From: Gammaproteobacteria bacterium
Lineage (GTDB): Bacteria > Pseudomonadota > Gammaproteobacteria > Steroidobacterales > Woeseiaceae
DNA length: 64,000 bases
Direction: 5' to 3'
NCBI GenBank assembly: GCA_024639825.1
Contig: JAHEGH010000163.1
Location: 24,719 to 88,718 of the forward strand
Part shown: piece by piece, positions 1 to 10,771 of the stretch
How the letters are laid out: each line of letters starts with the position of its first letter
Position numbering within the stretch: the stretch's first letter is position 1
Made by a program: the position numbers and the translations under genes
The notes under the pieces: generated by a model
The model's database searches: none
What the model saw: the letters and a program-made list of their open reading frames with translations, nothing else
What the model was told of the DNA's origin: nothing

Positions 1-90
1 GAGACTGCGGAAGGGGCCGAGGCTGAGGTTGTTGCGGCAGCTGAATCCGATGCAGCTCCGGACGGTGGCGAAGAAACGACGACCGCTTAG
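1..90 (+). CDS. rpoC: RNA polymerase beta' subunit, C-terminal tail (partial)
   Basis: An open frame runs in from the left edge and stops with TAG at 88-90. The visible 29 residues are rich in Glu, Ala and Thr, ending EETTTA. The sequence alone is not diagnostic. The call rests on position: in gammaproteobacteria rpoBC lies directly upstream of rpsL-rpsG-fusA-tuf, and acidic C-terminal extensions of beta' are common there. A strong terminator follows about 95 bases later, as expected for the end of a transcription unit. Confidence 0.6.
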   Translation, partial: ETAEGAEAEVVAAAESDAAPDGGEETTTA

Positions 91-183
91 AAAAATCAAG
101 GACTTAGCGGTTCTGGCGGGCGCCAGGCGATGGCAGCTTGACACTGCGACTCGCGCATCACTAAAATGCCCGCCCTTGACACC

Positions 184-217
184 CGGGGCTCGTCTTGGAC
201 GAGCCCCGAGTTTATTT
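184..217 (+). terminator. Intrinsic terminator after rpoC
   Basis: An 11-bp GC-rich stem (184-194 with 198-208) closes a TTG loop and is followed by GAGTTTATTT. It separates rpoC from the str genes. The rest of the 91-361 gap holds no gene. It must contain the rpsL promoter, but no convincing -35/-10 pair could be picked by eye. Confidence 0.8.
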
Positions 218-361
218 GAAATCGGGGAGCCTTTGGGTAAGCCGATTATTACCCGATCACTGGCGTAAAAGACGTCCAGCGGCCGGGTGCGCGCGTTTGA
301 ATGTGCGCTGAAGACATGCTGAAAAAACGTTATTTAACCAGACAAAGAAGAGTGAAGGCCC

Positions 362-736
362 ATGGCCACAGTGAATCAGTTAGTACGTAAGCCTCGCGCG
401 ACCAAGCGTGCAAAAAGTACGGTCCCGGCGCTCGAAGCGAGCCCGCAAAAGCGCGGTGTTTGCACGCGCGTTTACACGACGACGCCCAAAAAGCCGAACT
501 CGGCTATGCGTAAGGTCGCTCGTGTACGCCTGACCAATGGCTTCGAAGTGACAAGCTACATTGGCGGTGAAGGCCACAATCTGCAGGAGCACAGCGTCGT
601 GTTGATTCGCGGCGGTCGTGTAAAGGATCTGCCGGGTGTTCGGTACCACACCGTCCGCGGCACGCTCGACTGCGCCGGCGTTTCGGATCGCAGGCAGGGC
701 CGTTCGAAATACGGCACCAAGCGACCCAAATCCTAA
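362..736 (+). CDS. rpsL: 30S ribosomal protein S12
   Basis: S12 lies at the decoding centre of the small subunit and monitors codon-anticodon pairing. The 124-residue product has the family's usual length and carries the PKKPNSA loop and the [13 protein letters not shown] loop. Lys43 and Lys88, the positions where streptomycin-resistance substitutions arise, are both wild type. It is the first gene of the str cluster. The purine-rich GAAGG sits only three bases before the ATG. Confidence 0.98.
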   Translation: MATVNQLVRKPRATKRAKSTVPALEASPQKRGVCTRVYTTTPKKPNSAMRKVARVRLTNGFEVTSYIGGEGHNLQEHSVVLIRGGRVKDLPGVRYHTVRGTLDCAGVSDRRQGRSKYGTKRPKS

Positions 737-745
737 TAGATAACA

Positions 746-1270
<525 letters not shown>

Positions 1271-1299
1271 GCGCTAAGCCCCTTGATCAAAACTCTGTC

Positions 1300-3393
1300 G
1301 TGGCCCGCACAACCCCCATCGAGCGTTACCGCAATATCGGCATCATGGCCCATATTGATGCGGGTAAGACAACGACGACAGAACGCGTCCTCTTCTATAC
1401 CGGCGTAAGCCACAAGATGGGCGAAGTTCACGACGGTGCAGCCGTCATGGACTGGATGGAACAGGAACAGGAACGCGGCATAACGATTACATCGGCCGCA
1501 ACGACCTGCTTCTGGAGTGGAATGGATGGGCAGTTCGACCAGCATCGGGTCAACATCATCGATACTCCGGGGCACGTCGACTTCACGATTGAAGTAGAGC
1601 GCAGCTTGCGCGTGCTGGATGGCGCGGTCACCGTGCTTTGTTCGGTGGGCGGCGTCGAGCCACAGACCGAGACGGTCTGGCGGCAGGGCAACAAGTATCA
1701 TGTGCCGCGCATGATCTTCGTGAATAAAATGGATCGTGCGGGTGCTGACTACCTGCGGGTGGTAGCGCAGGTGCGCGACCGCCTGGGCGCTAACCCGGTA
1801 GTGGTTCAGCTGCCAATTGGCGCAGAAGAAAAGTTTGAAGGCGTGATCGACCTCATTCGAATGCGGGCGATCTACTGGGATGAGAGCAACATGGGTACGA
1901 CCTTTGAGGCTCGCGACATTCCTGAGGAGCTGCTCGCGGAAGCCCGCGCATGGCGCGAAAAAATGGTTGAAGCGGCCGCCGAAGGTGACGAGGAACTGCT
2001 GGATAAGTTCCTGGAAGATGGTGAACTGTCGGAAGACCAGATCCGGAAGGGACTGAGGGCTCGTACGCTGTCCGGCGATGTCGTCGTGACGATGTGCGGC
2101 TCGGCGTTTAAGAATAAAGGTGTGCAGGCGATGCTCGACGCAGTCATCGACTTCATGCCGTCGCCCATCGATGTTCCGGCAATAACCGGGCACGTTGATG
2201 AGGACACGGAAGAAGCGCGCCCGGCTGACGACAAAGAGCCGTTCGCGGCGCTGGCGTTCAAGATTGCAACGGACCCGTTCGTTGGCAACCTGACGTTCTT
2301 CCGCGTTTACTCGGGAGTGCTTAACTCGGGTGACACAATTTTCAACCCTGTAAAGGGGAAGAAAGAGCGCATCGGCCGCATACTGCAGATGCACTCGAAT
2401 GATCGCAAAGAGATCAAGGAAGTCTTCGCTGGCGACATCGCTGCCGCGGTCGGCCTTAAGGATGTCACCACGGGTGATACCCTTTGCGATCTGAAGAAAC
2501 AGATTACGCTTGAGCGCATGGAATTTCCGGAGCCGGTTATTTCCGTGGCGGTCGAGCCGAAAACAAAGGCTGATCAGGACAAGATGGGTACGGCGTTGCA
2601 GAAGCTCGCCAAAGAGGATCCGTCATTCCGCGTCCATACGGACGAGGAGTCCAACCAGACGATTATCTCGGGGATGGGCGAGTTGCACCTCGATATCATC
2701 GTCGACCGCATGAAGCGCGAGTTCAGGGTTGACGCCAACGTGGGTAAGCCGCAGGTTGCCTATCGTGAAACGATTCGCAAGTCGGTCGAACAGGAACACA
2801 AGTTCGTACGCCAGACGGGCGGGCGCGGCCAGTACGGCCATGTCTACCTGCGTATTGAACCGATGGAGTCGGGCGCCGGGTATGAGTTCGTCAACGAAAT
2901 CGTTGGCGGATCAGTGCCGAAGGAGTACATTCCGGCCGTTGATCGTGGTGTGCGGGACCAGATGGAAAACGGAGTTGTGGCCGGGTACCCGGTCGTCGAT
3001 TGCAGGGTTACCTTGTACGACGGTTCGTACCACGACGTCGACTCGAGCGAAATGGCGTTCAAGATCGCCGGGAGCATGGGTTTCCGTGAGGGTGCCGCTA
3101 AGGCCCATCCGGTACTGCTCGAGCCGATCATGAAGGTCGAGGTGGTGACGCCTGAGGATTACATGGGAGACGTGATGGGCGACTTGAATCGCCGTCGGGG
3201 TCTGCCACAAGGGATGGATGACACGCCTGCAGGCAAGGTCATTCGTGCCGAAGTGCCGCTGGCCGAGATGTTCGGCTATGCCACGGACCTGCGTTCTATG
3301 AGCCAGGGGCGTGCCGTGTACTCAATGGAGTTTCAGAAGTACTCAGAAGTGCCGCAGAACGTTGCGGATTTGGTCATGAAAAAGGCAAGTTAA
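1300..3393 (+). CDS. fusA: Translation elongation factor G
   Basis: EF-G is the GTPase that drives ribosomal translocation and, with RRF, ribosome recycling. The 697-residue protein has all five domains. The P-loop [13 protein letters not shown] lies near the start, DTPGHVDF is the G3 motif and NKMDRAGAD the G4 motif; domain IV contains [10 protein letters not shown]. The start is GTG at 1300, fixed by the invariant [16 protein letters not shown]-terminus. No clear Shine-Dalgarno precedes it, so translation may depend on coupling with rpsG 29 bases upstream. Confidence 0.98.
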   Translation: MARTTPIERYRNIGIMAHIDAGKTTTTERVLFYTGVSHKMGEVHDGAAVMDWMEQEQERGITITSAATTCFWSGMDGQFDQHRVNIIDTPGHVDFTIEVERSLRVLDGAVTVLCSVGGVEPQTETVWRQGNKYHVPRMIFVNKMDRAGADYLRVVAQVRDRLGANPVVVQLPIGAEEKFEGVIDLIRMRAIYWDESNMGTTFEARDIPEELLAEARAWREKMVEAAAEGDEELLDKFLEDGELSEDQIRKGLRARTLSGDVVVTMCGSAFKNKGVQAMLDAVIDFMPSPIDVPAITGHVDEDTEEARPADDKEPFAALAFKIATDPFVGNLTFFRVYSGVLNSGDTIFNPVKGKKERIGRILQMHSNDRKEIKEVFAGDIAAAVGLKDVTTGDTLCDLKKQITLERMEFPEPVISVAVEPKTKADQDKMGTALQKLAKEDPSFRVHTDEESNQTIISGMGELHLDIIVDRMKREFRVDANVGKPQVAYRETIRKSVEQEHKFVRQTGGRGQYGHVYLRIEPMESGAGYEFVNEIVGGSVPKEYIPAVDRGVRDQMENGVVAGYPVVDCRVTLYDGSYHDVDSSEMAFKIAGSMGFREGAAKAHPVLLEPIMKVEVVTPEDYMGDVMGDLNRRRGLPQGMDDTPAGKVIRAEVPLAEMFGYATDLRSMSQGRAVYSMEFQKYSEVPQNVADLVMKKAS

Positions 3394-3410
3394 AAAACCG
3401 AGATAAGGCT

Positions 3411-4601
3411 ATGTCTAAGGAAAAATTTGAGAGAACAAAACCCCACGTAAACGTTGGCACGATTGGTCACGTAGACCATGGTAAGACGACGCTGACGGCG
3501 GCACTGACAAAAGTGATGGCAGAGAAGCACGGTGGTGAAGTCAAGGGTTACGACCAGATCGACAACGCCCCGGAAGAGCGCGAGCGTGGTATCACGATTG
3601 CGACGGCACACGTTGAGTACGAGAGTGACAACCGTCACTACGCTCACGTTGACTGCCCGGGCCATGCTGACTACGTGAAGAACATGATCACGGGTGCGGC
3701 ACAGATGGATGGTGCGATCCTGGTGGTATCGGCAGCCGATGGTCCGATGCCGCAGACGCGTGAGCACATCCTGCTGGCTCGCCAGGTAGGCGTTCCGTAC
3801 ATCGTGGTGTACATGAACAAGGCCGACCAGGTTGATGACGAAGAGCTGCTGGAGCTGGTGGAGATGGAGATCCGTGATCTGCTGTCGACCTACGAGTTCC
3901 CGGGTGATGACACACCGATCATCACGGGTTCGGCGCTGAAGGCGTTTGAAGGCGATGAGTCGCCGATTGGTATCCCGTCGATTCACAAGCTGATCGAAGA
4001 GATGGACTCTTACATTCCGCAGCCGGAGCGCGCCATGGATGGTGACTTCCTGATGCCGGTCGAGGACGTGTTCTCGATTTCGGGTCGTGGCACGGTGGTA
4101 ACGGGTCGTATCGAGCGCGGCGTTGTAAACGTTGGCGACGAGATCGAGATCGTGGGCATCAAGGACACGATGAAGACGACCTGCACGGGTGTGGAGATGT
4201 TCCGCAAGCTGCTGGATCGTGGTGAGGCTGGCGATAACGTTGGCGTGCTGCTGCGTGGCACCAAGCGTGAAGAGGTTGAGCGTGGTCAGGTACTGGCGAA
4301 GCCGGGCTCGATTACGCCGCACACGAAGTTTGAGGCTGAGGTCTACATTCTGACGAAGGATGAGGGCGGTCGTCATACCCCGTTTTTCAAGGGTTATCGT
4401 CCGCAGTTCTACTTCCGTACGACCGACGTGACGGGCGCTGTTGAGTTGCCGGAAGGCACCGAGATGGTAATGCCGGGCGACAACGTTCAGATGGTTGTTG
4501 ACCTGATTGCCCCGATCGCCATGGAAGACGGCCTGCGTTTCGCTATTCGCGAAGGTGGCCGTACCGTGGGTGCCGGCGTCGTCGCCAAGATCATCGAGTA
4601 A
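3411..4601 (+). CDS. tuf: Translation elongation factor Tu
   Basis: EF-Tu is the GTPase that delivers aminoacyl-tRNA to the ribosomal A site. The 396-residue product shows [15 protein letters not shown] (P-loop), [12 protein letters not shown] (switch II) and NKADQVDD (guanine specificity), followed by the two beta-barrel domains. It lies 17 bases after fusA and 6 bases before rpsJ, so it closes the str genes and leads into rpsJ. Many gammaproteobacteria carry a second tuf elsewhere; only one is in this window. Confidence 0.98.
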   Translation: MSKEKFERTKPHVNVGTIGHVDHGKTTLTAALTKVMAEKHGGEVKGYDQIDNAPEERERGITIATAHVEYESDNRHYAHVDCPGHADYVKNMITGAAQMDGAILVVSAADGPMPQTREHILLARQVGVPYIVVYMNKADQVDDEELLELVEMEIRDLLSTYEFPGDDTPIITGSALKAFEGDESPIGIPSIHKLIEEMDSYIPQPERAMDGDFLMPVEDVFSISGRGTVVTGRIERGVVNVGDEIEIVGIKDTMKTTCTGVEMFRKLLDRGEAGDNVGVLLRGTKREEVERGQVLAKPGSITPHTKFEAEVYILTKDEGGRHTPFFKGYRPQFYFRTTDVTGAVELPEGTEMVMPGDNVQMVVDLIAPIAMEDGLRFAIREGGRTVGAGVVAKIIE

Positions 4602-4607
4602 TTAATT

Positions 4608-4922
4608 ATGAGTGCTAATCAAAATATACGTATTCGCCTGAAAGCCTTCGATCATCGTCTGATCGATAACTCAGCGCGTGAAATTGTCGACACGGCCAAG
4701 CGCACGGGCGCGACGGTCAAGGGCCCGATTCCCCTTCCCATGAGGAAGGAGCGTTTCACGGTTCTGGTCTCGCCCCATGTGAACAAGGATGCTCGTGACC
4801 AGTACGAAATCCGTACCCACAAGCGCCTCATGGACATTATGGATCCGACCGACAAGACGGTTGACGCCCTGATGAAGCTTGAGCTGCCCGCGGGCGTTGA
4901 CGTGCAAATCAAGCTGAATTGA
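4608..4922 (+). CDS. rpsJ: 30S ribosomal protein S10
   Basis: S10 is a head protein of the 30S subunit and, as NusE, a transcription antitermination factor with NusB. The 104-residue product carries [13 protein letters not shown] and [12 protein letters not shown]. It starts 6 bases after tuf, so it is co-transcribed with the str genes. In most bacteria it is the first gene of the S10 operon, but here a terminator and a 500-base gap separate it from rplC. Confidence 0.98.
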   Translation: MSANQNIRIRLKAFDHRLIDNSAREIVDTAKRTGATVKGPIPLPMRKERFTVLVSPHVNKDARDQYEIRTHKRLMDIMDPTDKTVDALMKLELPAGVDVQIKLN

Positions 4923-4929
4923 TGGCCTG

Positions 4930-4970
4930 GCGGGCCCGTCCTTAAGGCGGGCCCGCTAAGTTATTGATTT
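4930..4970 (+). terminator. Terminator between rpsJ and rplC
   Basis: A perfect 9-bp GC stem (GCGGGCCCG 4930-4938 with CGGGCCCGC 4948-4956) with a short loop is followed by TAAGTTATTGATTTT. The T-rich tail is interrupted, so termination may be partial. It ends the rpsL-rpsG-fusA-tuf-rpsJ unit. Confidence 0.7.
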
Positions 4971-5021
4971 TGCTGGCCTCCACAAGGGGCTAAAAAACCC
5001 GCGAAAATAACTCGAAAGCGC

Positions 5022-5049
5022 TTGTAATGAGGGCTCTGAGTCGTATAAT
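5022..5049 (+). promoter_or_regulatory. Sigma-70 type promoter for the rplC-led S10 operon
   Basis: TTGTAA (5022-5027) is followed after 16 bases by a perfect TATAAT (5044-5049). Transcription would start near 5056 and give a leader of about 370 nt before rplC. It is the best promoter match in the 500-base rpsJ-rplC gap, and its position right after the terminator supports it. Confidence 0.65.
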
Positions 5050-5055
5050 TGCGGG

Positions 5056-5423
5056 CTCGCTGGATCAGGCCGGACCGGGAGTCGGCCCGAACCAGAATAG
5101 AAAACCAGTCGTCAGGAAATCGAGGACGACACGGCAAATTCCGGAACCGCCGTACTGGCTGATTGATCGGTACGGAGCTTAGGGTCAGCCCCAGAGCACA
5201 GAGGACACCGTCCTCCGCGATGGCTGGCCCTTTCGTGTGTCTGAAGGAAATAGGTACCGGACACCCTATTTCCTGCCACGCGGAGACGGCGAGAAAGAAG
5301 TGAGCGGGAAATAGGGTGTCCGGTACCTAATTTCCTTCAGCCAGTGCCAATCGAAGTGCTGGCGGTGACAACTGAATTTAGAGATTTGCGCTGACCAAAA
5401 GAAGTCAGTGAGAGGTTTTAAAC
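5056..5423 (+). promoter_or_regulatory. Structured leader of the S10 operon
   Basis: This gap has no gene. A long hairpin pairs GGGTCAGCC (5182-5190) with GGCTGGCCC (5222-5230) through one G-U pair. Nested inside is a perfect GAGGAC-ACC-GTCCTC hairpin (5201-5215). A further stem pairs CCGTAC (5150-5155) with GTACGG (5170-5175). The bases after the long stem are TTTCGTG. In E. coli the S10 leader precedes rpsJ and binds L4, which stops transcription and translation of the operon. An equivalent displaced to rplC is a reasonable inference, but homology to the E. coli leader was not shown. Confidence 0.5.
5241..5340. repeat. Paired inverted palindromic element (REP/RAYT-like)
   Basis: Two arms of 33 and 34 nt (5241-5273 and 5307-5340) are reverse complements, differing by a single inserted T, and are separated by 33 nt. 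Each arm is itself an imperfect palindrome: GGAAATAGG at one end and CCTATTTCC at the other, around GTACCGGACA. This nested design resembles the inverted REP pairs mobilised by REP-associated tyrosine transposases. No transposase lies in the window. It sits in the transcribed leader of the S10 operon. Confidence 0.75.
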
Positions 5424-6068
5424 ATGACGATGGGTCTTGTTGGCCGCAAGTGCGGCATGACACGTGTCTTCACGGATGACGGAATTTCCATTCCGGTCAC
5501 CGTGATCGAGGCACAACCAAACCGAATCACACAGGTGAAAACCGTGGAGACTGACGGCTATCGTGCGCTGCAAGTTGCAGCGGGTAGCCGCAAAGCGTCC
5601 CGGGTGAGTAAACCTGCAGCCGGCCACTTTGCAGCGGCAAAGGTAGAAGCCGGCGACTTATTCACCGAGTTCCGCCTGGACGACGCCGATGAAGGCGAGT
5701 TCGAGAAGGGCGGTGAGCTCAAGGTTGACCTCTTCGAGGCAGGCCAGAAGGTCGATGTGATTGGCACTTCAATCGGTAAAGGCTTCGCCGGTACCGTCAA
5801 GCGCCATAACTTCAGCATGCAGGACGCCACGCACGGCAACTCGCTGTCGCACCGTGCGCCTGGCTCGATCGGTCAGAACCAGACCCCAGGTCGCGTATTC
5901 AAGGGCAAGAAGATGTCCGGCCACATGGGTAATGTTCGCCGCACTGTCCAGAACCTTGAGGTGGTGCGGGTAGATGCCGAGCGTAATGTAATTTTGATCA
6001 AGGGCGCTGTCCCGGGTCACGCAGGCGGCAAGGTTATTGTTCGTCCTGCTATTAAGGCCAAGAGATAG
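5424..6068 (+). CDS. rplC: 50S ribosomal protein L3
   Basis: L3 is an early assembly protein near the peptidyl transferase centre. The product is 214 residues. It has the [14 protein letters not shown] start and the central loop [18 protein letters not shown], which carries the Gln methylated by PrmB in E. coli, and then the GHMGNVR turn. GAGAGG lies about 10 bases before the ATG. It is the first gene of the S10 operon here because rpsJ has been split off. Confidence 0.98.
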   Translation: MTMGLVGRKCGMTRVFTDDGISIPVTVIEAQPNRITQVKTVETDGYRALQVAAGSRKASRVSKPAAGHFAAAKVEAGDLFTEFRLDDADEGEFEKGGELKVDLFEAGQKVDVIGTSIGKGFAGTVKRHNFSMQDATHGNSLSHRAPGSIGQNQTPGRVFKGKKMSGHMGNVRRTVQNLEVVRVDAERNVILIKGAVPGHAGGKVIVRPAIKAKR

Positions 6069-6079
6069 GGGCGCCGACG

Positions 6080-6682
6080 ATGAAACTGAAACTCCAGGAT
6101 AAGGGTTCGGTTGATGTGGCAGAGGCTGCATTCGGCGCGGACTACAACGAAGCACTCGTGCACCAGGTTGTTACGGCATACCTCGCCGGTAGCCGTGCGG
6201 GTACCAAGGCCCAGAAGAATCGCGCAGCGGTTCGTGGTGGCGGTGCCAAGCCGTGGCGTCAGAAAGGTACCGGGCGCGCACGCGCTGGTACGATCCGCAG
6301 CCCGATTTGGGTTGGTGGTGGCCGCGCATTCGCTGCGCAGCCTCGCGATCACGACCAGAAGGTCAACAAGAAAATGTACCGCGCCGCTCTGCGCTCAATG
6401 CTGTCAGAGCTGGTTCGCCAGGATCGCCTGGTCATCGTCAACGAGCTTGTACTCGAGGCGCCCAAGACCAAGCTGCTGGCTACGAAGTTGAAAGAGCTCG
6501 ATCTGGACAGCGTGCTGATCCTGAACGAGGCATTCGACGAGAAGGTGTTCCTGGCCGCTCGCAACCTGCCGAATGTCGGTATTTGTGATGTTGCTTCGAT
6601 GGACCCGGTTGTTTTGATTCGCTTCGAGAAGGTGCTGGTTACGGTGCCGGCGCTGAAGCTGATTGAGGAGCGTCTGTCATGA
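6080..6682 (+). CDS. rplD: 50S ribosomal protein L4
   Basis: L4 lines the exit tunnel. In E. coli it also represses its own operon through the S10 leader. The 200-residue product has the extended loop [19 protein letters not shown], which reaches the tunnel, and the C-terminal globular part with [13 protein letters not shown]. Its stop overlaps the rplW start (ATGA), so the two are translationally coupled. Confidence 0.98.
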   Translation: MKLKLQDKGSVDVAEAAFGADYNEALVHQVVTAYLAGSRAGTKAQKNRAAVRGGGAKPWRQKGTGRARAGTIRSPIWVGGGRAFAAQPRDHDQKVNKKMYRAALRSMLSELVRQDRLVIVNELVLEAPKTKLLATKLKELDLDSVLILNEAFDEKVFLAARNLPNVGICDVASMDPVVLIRFEKVLVTVPALKLIEERLS

Positions 6683-6987
6683 GCCAGGCTGCACACCAGG
6701 AAAGATTGATGACGGTTATCCGCGGCCCGCACCTTTCGGAAAAGGCGCATTTTGCAGCGGAAAAGAATCAGGTCGTTCTGAAGGTTCGTACCGACGCCAC
6801 GAAAAAAGAAATTCAACAGGCTGTTGAGTTGCTCTTCGAGGTCCAGGTCGAGAACGTCCAGGTTGTAAACGTCAAGGGCAAGACCAAACGCTTCCAGCAG
6901 ACGAAAGGTCGTCGCAATAACTGGAAGAAAGCCTACGTGAGACTGGCTGAAGGGAGCTCTCTTGAAGAGTTCTTCGGCGGCGAATAA
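6679..6987 (+). CDS. rplW: 50S ribosomal protein L23
   Basis: L23 sits at the tunnel exit and is the docking site for trigger factor and SRP. The product is 102 residues, with [13 protein letters not shown] near the start and the [21 protein letters not shown] segment near the end. The ATG overlaps the rplD stop by four bases. Confidence 0.98.
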   Translation: MSQAAHQERLMTVIRGPHLSEKAHFAAEKNQVVLKVRTDATKKEIQQAVELLFEVQVENVQVVNVKGKTKRFQQTKGRRNNWKKAYVRLAEGSSLEEFFGGE

Positions 6988-7000
6988 GGGTTAGAAGATC

Positions 7001-7831
7001 ATGTCACTGCATAAAGCAAAACCGACATCTGCTGGTCGCCGTTTCGTTGTCGCCGTAAAGACGCCGGAGCTGCACAAGGGTAAGCCGCACGCGCCGCTGC
7101 TCGACCAGAAGTCATCGAAGGGTGGTCGCAATAACAACGGCCGTATTACCGTGCGTCATCAGGGCGGTGGTCACAAGCAGCGCTACCGTATCATTGATTT
7201 CAAACGCGATAAGGACGGTATTTCGGGCGAAGTAGAACGTCTCGAGTACGACCCGAACCGCAGCGCGCACATCGCGCTGATCAAGTATTCCGATGGTGAG
7301 CGCCGGTACATTCTGGCTCCCAAGGGTGTGCGTGCGGGTGTGAAGATCATCAGTGGCGACGATGCGCCGATCAAGCCGGGCAACGCCCTGCCTATTCGCG
7401 CAATCCCTGTTGGTACAACAGTTCATAACGTTGAGATGAAGCCAGGGAAGGGCGGCCAGTTGGCTCGTTCGGCCGGCGCCTCGGCTCAGCTTGCTGCTCG
7501 CGAAGGTGCTTATGCAACGCTGCGTCTGCGCTCTGGCGAAATGCGTAGGATTCACATCGACTGCCGTGCAACGGTAGGCGAAGTTGGTCATGGCGAACAT
7601 AACCTGCGCAAGCTCGGCAAGGCCGGCGCCAAGCGCTGGAGAGGTGTGCGTCCGACGGTTCGTGGTGTTGCAATGAACCCGGTCGATCACCCGCATGGTG
7701 GTGGTGAGGGCCGTACGTCAGGTGGCCGTCATCCGGTCAGCCCGTGGGGCACGCCGACCAAGGGCGCGAAAACGCGCTCCAATAAGCGTACGGACAGCAT
7801 GATTGTTCGCCGTCGCAACAAGAAGCGCTAA
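7001..7831 (+). CDS. rplB: 50S ribosomal protein L2
   Basis: L2 is a primary 23S rRNA binder needed for subunit association and peptidyl transferase activity. The 276-residue product has the RNA-binding core with [16 protein letters not shown]. It also has the signature [16 protein letters not shown], whose His corresponds to the functionally critical His229 of E. coli L2, and a basic tail. It is followed 15 bases later by rpsS. Confidence 0.98.
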   Translation: MSLHKAKPTSAGRRFVVAVKTPELHKGKPHAPLLDQKSSKGGRNNNGRITVRHQGGGHKQRYRIIDFKRDKDGISGEVERLEYDPNRSAHIALIKYSDGERRYILAPKGVRAGVKIISGDDAPIKPGNALPIRAIPVGTTVHNVEMKPGKGGQLARSAGASAQLAAREGAYATLRLRSGEMRRIHIDCRATVGEVGHGEHNLRKLGKAGAKRWRGVRPTVRGVAMNPVDHPHGGGEGRTSGGRHPVSPWGTPTKGAKTRSNKRTDSMIVRRRNKKR

Positions 7832-7846
7832 TTAAGGATTTCGAAG

Positions 7847-8119
7847 ATGCCGCGTAGTGTAAGAAAAGGCCCGTTCGTCGATGATCATCTGGCGAAGAAG
7901 GTAGGCGAAGCAGCAAAGAAGAACGATCGTCGTCCGATCAAGACCTGGTCGCGTCGCTCGATGGTACTGCCGGATATGGTTGGTTTGACCATTGCCGTCC
8001 ACAACGGACGCCAGCACGTGCCGGTTCTGATTTCTGAGAACATGGTCGGTCACAAGCTCGGAGAGTTTGCGATGACCCGTACGTTCCGCGGTCACTCCGG
8101 TGATCGGAAGACGAAATAG
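7847..8119 (+). CDS. rpsS: 30S ribosomal protein S19
   Basis: S19 forms a complex with S13 in the 30S head near the A-site tRNA. The 90-residue product begins [15 protein letters not shown] and includes [26 protein letters not shown] and [12 protein letters not shown], all typical. It is in standard S10 operon order. Confidence 0.98.
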   Translation: MPRSVRKGPFVDDHLAKKVGEAAKKNDRRPIKTWSRRSMVLPDMVGLTIAVHNGRQHVPVLISENMVGHKLGEFAMTRTFRGHSGDRKTK

Positions 8120-8131
8120 GGGAGCTGGTTC

Positions 8132-8464
8132 ATGCAAGTTGCAGCAACACTCAGATACGCACGTATCTCGCCGCAGAAATGCCGCCTGGTGGCTGATGTC
8201 ATCCGTGGTAAGTCTGTCGACGAGGCCCTGCGCGCACTGACTTTTTCGCCTAAGAAGAGCGCTCGCATCGTGAAGAAAGTTCTGGAGTCGGCCGTTGCCA
8301 ACGCAGAGCACAATCTTGGTGCGGATATCGACGCATTGAAAGTCGCGACCATTGAAGTAAACGAAGCGCCGACGTTTCGTCGTTACCGCGCTCGTGCCAA
8401 AGGTCGTGGCGCACGGATTATCAAGCGGAACAGCCACATCACAATCCGCGTTGGAGACGAGTAA
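8132..8464 (+). CDS. rplV: 50S ribosomal protein L22
   Basis: L22 lines the exit tunnel with L4 through a long beta-hairpin; changes there alter macrolide binding and SecM-type stalling. The 110-residue product has [16 protein letters not shown] and the hairpin tip [12 protein letters not shown]. It ends six bases before rpsC. Confidence 0.98.
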   Translation: MQVAATLRYARISPQKCRLVADVIRGKSVDEALRALTFSPKKSARIVKKVLESAVANAEHNLGADIDALKVATIEVNEAPTFRRYRARAKGRGARIIKRNSHITIRVGDE

Positions 8465-8469
8465 GTAAT

Positions 8470-9162
8470 ATGGGCCAGAAAGTACATCCAACAGGTATTC
8501 GCCTCGGTATCGTCAAAGATTGGGCTTCCAAATGGTATGCCGATTCGAAGGCGTTCCCGAAGTACATAAGTGCAGACCACCAAATTCGCGTCTACATCAA
8601 AAAGAAACTGAAAGACGCCTCGGTTAGCCGAATTGCCATTGAACGTCCGGCCAATAAGGTCAACATCACGATTCATACGGCACGTCCGGGTATCGTGATC
8701 GGCAAGAAGGGTGAGGACATCGAGAAGCTTCGCATGGAAGTTTCGAAGATGGTCGGTATGGCTATCCAGGATGTCCGTATCAACATCAGCGAAGTTCGTA
8801 AACCTGAGCTCGACGCACAGCTGGTTGCTGAAGGTATTGCACAGCAGCTTGAGCGCCGCGTGATGTTCCGTCGCGCCATGAAGCGCGCAGTGACCAACAC
8901 GATGCGTGTTGGTGCCGAGGGCATCAAGGTGAAAGTAGGCGGTCGCCTGAATGGTGCTGAAATCGCACGTTCGGAGTGGTACCGCGAGGGTCGGGTTCCG
9001 CTGCACACATTGCGTGCGGATATCGACTATGGCACGGCTGAAGCACACACAACTTATGGTGTGATCGGCGTGAAGGTATGGATTTTCAAGGGTGAAGTCT
9101 TTGACAAGCCCGAAACGGTTCCGGCCGAGCCTGCGGAAGCAGCTGCCGGCGCTCGTTCGTAA
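8470..9162 (+). CDS. rpsC: 30S ribosomal protein S3
   Basis: S3 forms part of the mRNA entry channel and its helicase activity. The 230-residue product starts [14 protein letters not shown], has a type II KH domain with [15 protein letters not shown], and the conserved C-terminal domain with [13 protein letters not shown] and [13 protein letters not shown]. The last 15 residues form an Ala/Glu-rich tail. Confidence 0.98.
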   Translation: MGQKVHPTGIRLGIVKDWASKWYADSKAFPKYISADHQIRVYIKKKLKDASVSRIAIERPANKVNITIHTARPGIVIGKKGEDIEKLRMEVSKMVGMAIQDVRINISEVRKPELDAQLVAEGIAQQLERRVMFRRAMKRAVTNTMRVGAEGIKVKVGGRLNGAEIARSEWYREGRVPLHTLRADIDYGTAEAHTTYGVIGVKVWIFKGEVFDKPETVPAEPAEAAAGARS

Positions 9163-9173
9163 GGAATAGATAG

Positions 9174-9587
9174 ATGTTACAGCCCAAACGAACAAAGTTT
9201 CGTAAGCAGATGAAAGGCCGCAATCGCGGTCTGGCACAGCGCGGAAGCGACGTTTCTTTCGGCGAGTTCGGTCTGAAAGCGACTGATCGCGGACGTCTGA
9301 CCGCACGTCAGATTGAGGCGGCTCGACGCGCCATGACGCGCTACATCAAGCGTGGTGGCAAGATCTGGATTCGGGTTTTTCCCGATAAGCCGATTACGAC
9401 GAAGCCGCTTGAAGTTCGGCAGGGTAAGGGTAAAGGCAACGTTGAGTACTGGGTATGCCAGATTCAACCGGGCCGCGTCCTGTACGAAATGGAAGGTGTA
9501 ACGGAAGAGGTAGCGCGTGAGGCATTTCGCCTGGCAGCTGCGAAATTGCCGTTTGGCACCAAGTTTGTAACACGGCAGGTGATGTGA
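9174..9587 (+). CDS. rplP: 50S ribosomal protein L16
   Basis: L16 helps position A-site tRNA near the peptidyl transferase centre. The 137-residue product starts [19 protein letters not shown] and contains [18 protein letters not shown] and the RMGKGKG-equivalent [12 protein letters not shown]. Its last two codons and stop overlap the start region of rpmC. Confidence 0.98.
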   Translation: MLQPKRTKFRKQMKGRNRGLAQRGSDVSFGEFGLKATDRGRLTARQIEAARRAMTRYIKRGGKIWIRVFPDKPITTKPLEVRQGKGKGNVEYWVCQIQPGRVLYEMEGVTEEVAREAFRLAAAKLPFGTKFVTRQVM

Positions 9588-9793
9588 TGAAGGCAGCAGA
9601 TCTTAGATCCAAGTCGGTGGATGAACTCAACGAGGAACTCGTTGCGTTGCGTCGCGAGCAGTTCAACCTGCGCATGCAGCATGCGACAGGCGAACTGACC
9701 AGGAATCACGAGCACGGCCGCGTAAGGAAAGATATCGCGCGCGTTAAGACAGTTCTTGTTGAGCTTTCACGTGCAGCGGGTGAAGACAAATGA
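9587..9793 (+). CDS. rpmC: 50S ribosomal protein L29
   Basis: L29 is a small helical protein at the tunnel exit beside L23. From the ATG at 9587 the product is 68 residues and starts [22 protein letters not shown] directly upstream at 9584 would add one Met. The ATG shares its A with the rplP stop (TGATG), which is the usual coupling. The core [17 protein letters not shown] is typical. Confidence 0.95.
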   Translation: MKAADLRSKSVDELNEELVALRREQFNLRMQHATGELTRNHEHGRVRKDIARVKTVLVELSRAAGEDK

Positions 9794-10056
9794 GTGAAGA
9801 AAACAAAGCACAGCGCACAGTTACCGGTCGCGTCGTAAGCGACAAGATGGACAAGACCGTATCGGTTGCCATCGAGCGCCTGATCAAGCATCCGGTATAC
9901 GGCAAGTACATTCGCCGTACGACCAAAGTGCTCGCGCACGATGCGTCGAACGAGTGCAAAGCCGGTGATCGCGTAGCGATCGCGGAATGCCGTCCGATTT
10001 CGAAGAACAAATTCTGGTCTGTCGTCAACGTTGTTGATCGCGCAGCAGACAAGTAA
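9790..10056 (+). CDS. rpsQ: 30S ribosomal protein S17
   Basis: S17 is a primary 16S rRNA binder of the 30S body. The 88-residue OB-fold product includes [17 protein letters not shown] and [20 protein letters not shown]. Its ATG overlaps the rpmC stop by four bases. Confidence 0.97.
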   Translation: MSEENKAQRTVTGRVVSDKMDKTVSVAIERLIKHPVYGKYIRRTTKVLAHDASNECKAGDRVAIAECRPISKNKFWSVVNVVDRAADK

Positions 10057-10075
10057 CAACTTCTAGGATTCAGTC

Positions 10076-10444
10076 ATGATTCAGATGCAGACAGTTCTGG
10101 ACGCAGCCGACAACTCAGGTGCTCGTCGTGTTCAGTGCATCAAGGTGCTCGGCGGCTCGAAGCGTCGCTACGCCGGTGTGGGCGACATCATCAAGGTGAG
10201 CGTCAAGGACGCCATCCCGCGAGGCAAGGTCAAGAAGGGCGAGGTTTATAACGCCGTTGTTGTCCGTACGCGCAAAGGTGTCCGCCGTAAAGATGGTTCG
10301 CTGATTCGTTTCGACGGCAACGCCGCTGTTTTGCTGAATGCACGTCTTGAGCCGATTGGCACACGTATTTTTGGCCCGGTGACCCGTGAGCTGCGCACAA
10401 ACCAGTTCATGAAGATCATCTCGCTGGCGCCTGAGGTTCTTTGA
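10076..10444 (+). CDS. rplN: 50S ribosomal protein L14
   Basis: L14 lies at the subunit interface and is the binding site of the silencing factor RsfS. The product is 122 residues, starting [17 protein letters not shown] and containing the loop [19 protein letters not shown]. It abuts rplX without any gap, the TGA being immediately followed by ATG. Confidence 0.98.
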   Translation: MIQMQTVLDAADNSGARRVQCIKVLGGSKRRYAGVGDIIKVSVKDAIPRGKVKKGEVYNAVVVRTRKGVRRKDGSLIRFDGNAAVLLNARLEPIGTRIFGPVTRELRTNQFMKIISLAPEVL

Positions 10445-10759
10445 ATGAACAAGATCAGAAAAGGTGACGAGGTAATTGTCACGACCGGTAAGGATAAGGG
10501 GCGTCGTGGCACCGTGCTTGAGGTGTTTGCGGACGATCGTATCCTGGTCGAAGGCGTGAACCTCGCAAAGAAGCACATCAAGCCGAATCCGAATATCGGT
10601 GAGATGGGAGGCATCAAGGATAAAGCGATGCCGCTGGATATTTCAAACGTGCTCGTATTCAACCCGAAGAGCAAAAAGGGTGAGCGAGTGGGTTTCCGCG
10701 TCGAAAAAGATGGCAGCAAAGTGCGCGTCTTCAAGAGCGGCGACGTAGTAGATATTTAA
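10445..10759 (+). CDS. rplX: 50S ribosomal protein L24
   Basis: L24 is an assembly initiator for the large subunit. The 104-residue product has the KOW motif [18 protein letters not shown] at the N-terminus, then [15 protein letters not shown]. It is directly adjacent to rplN and followed by a 45-bp repeat before rplE. Confidence 0.98.
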   Translation: MNKIRKGDEVIVTTGKDKGRRGTVLEVFADDRILVEGVNLAKKHIKPNPNIGEMGGIKDKAMPLDISNVLVFNPKSKKGERVGFRVEKDGSKVRVFKSGDVVDI

Positions 10760-10771
10760 GATTCGACAATA

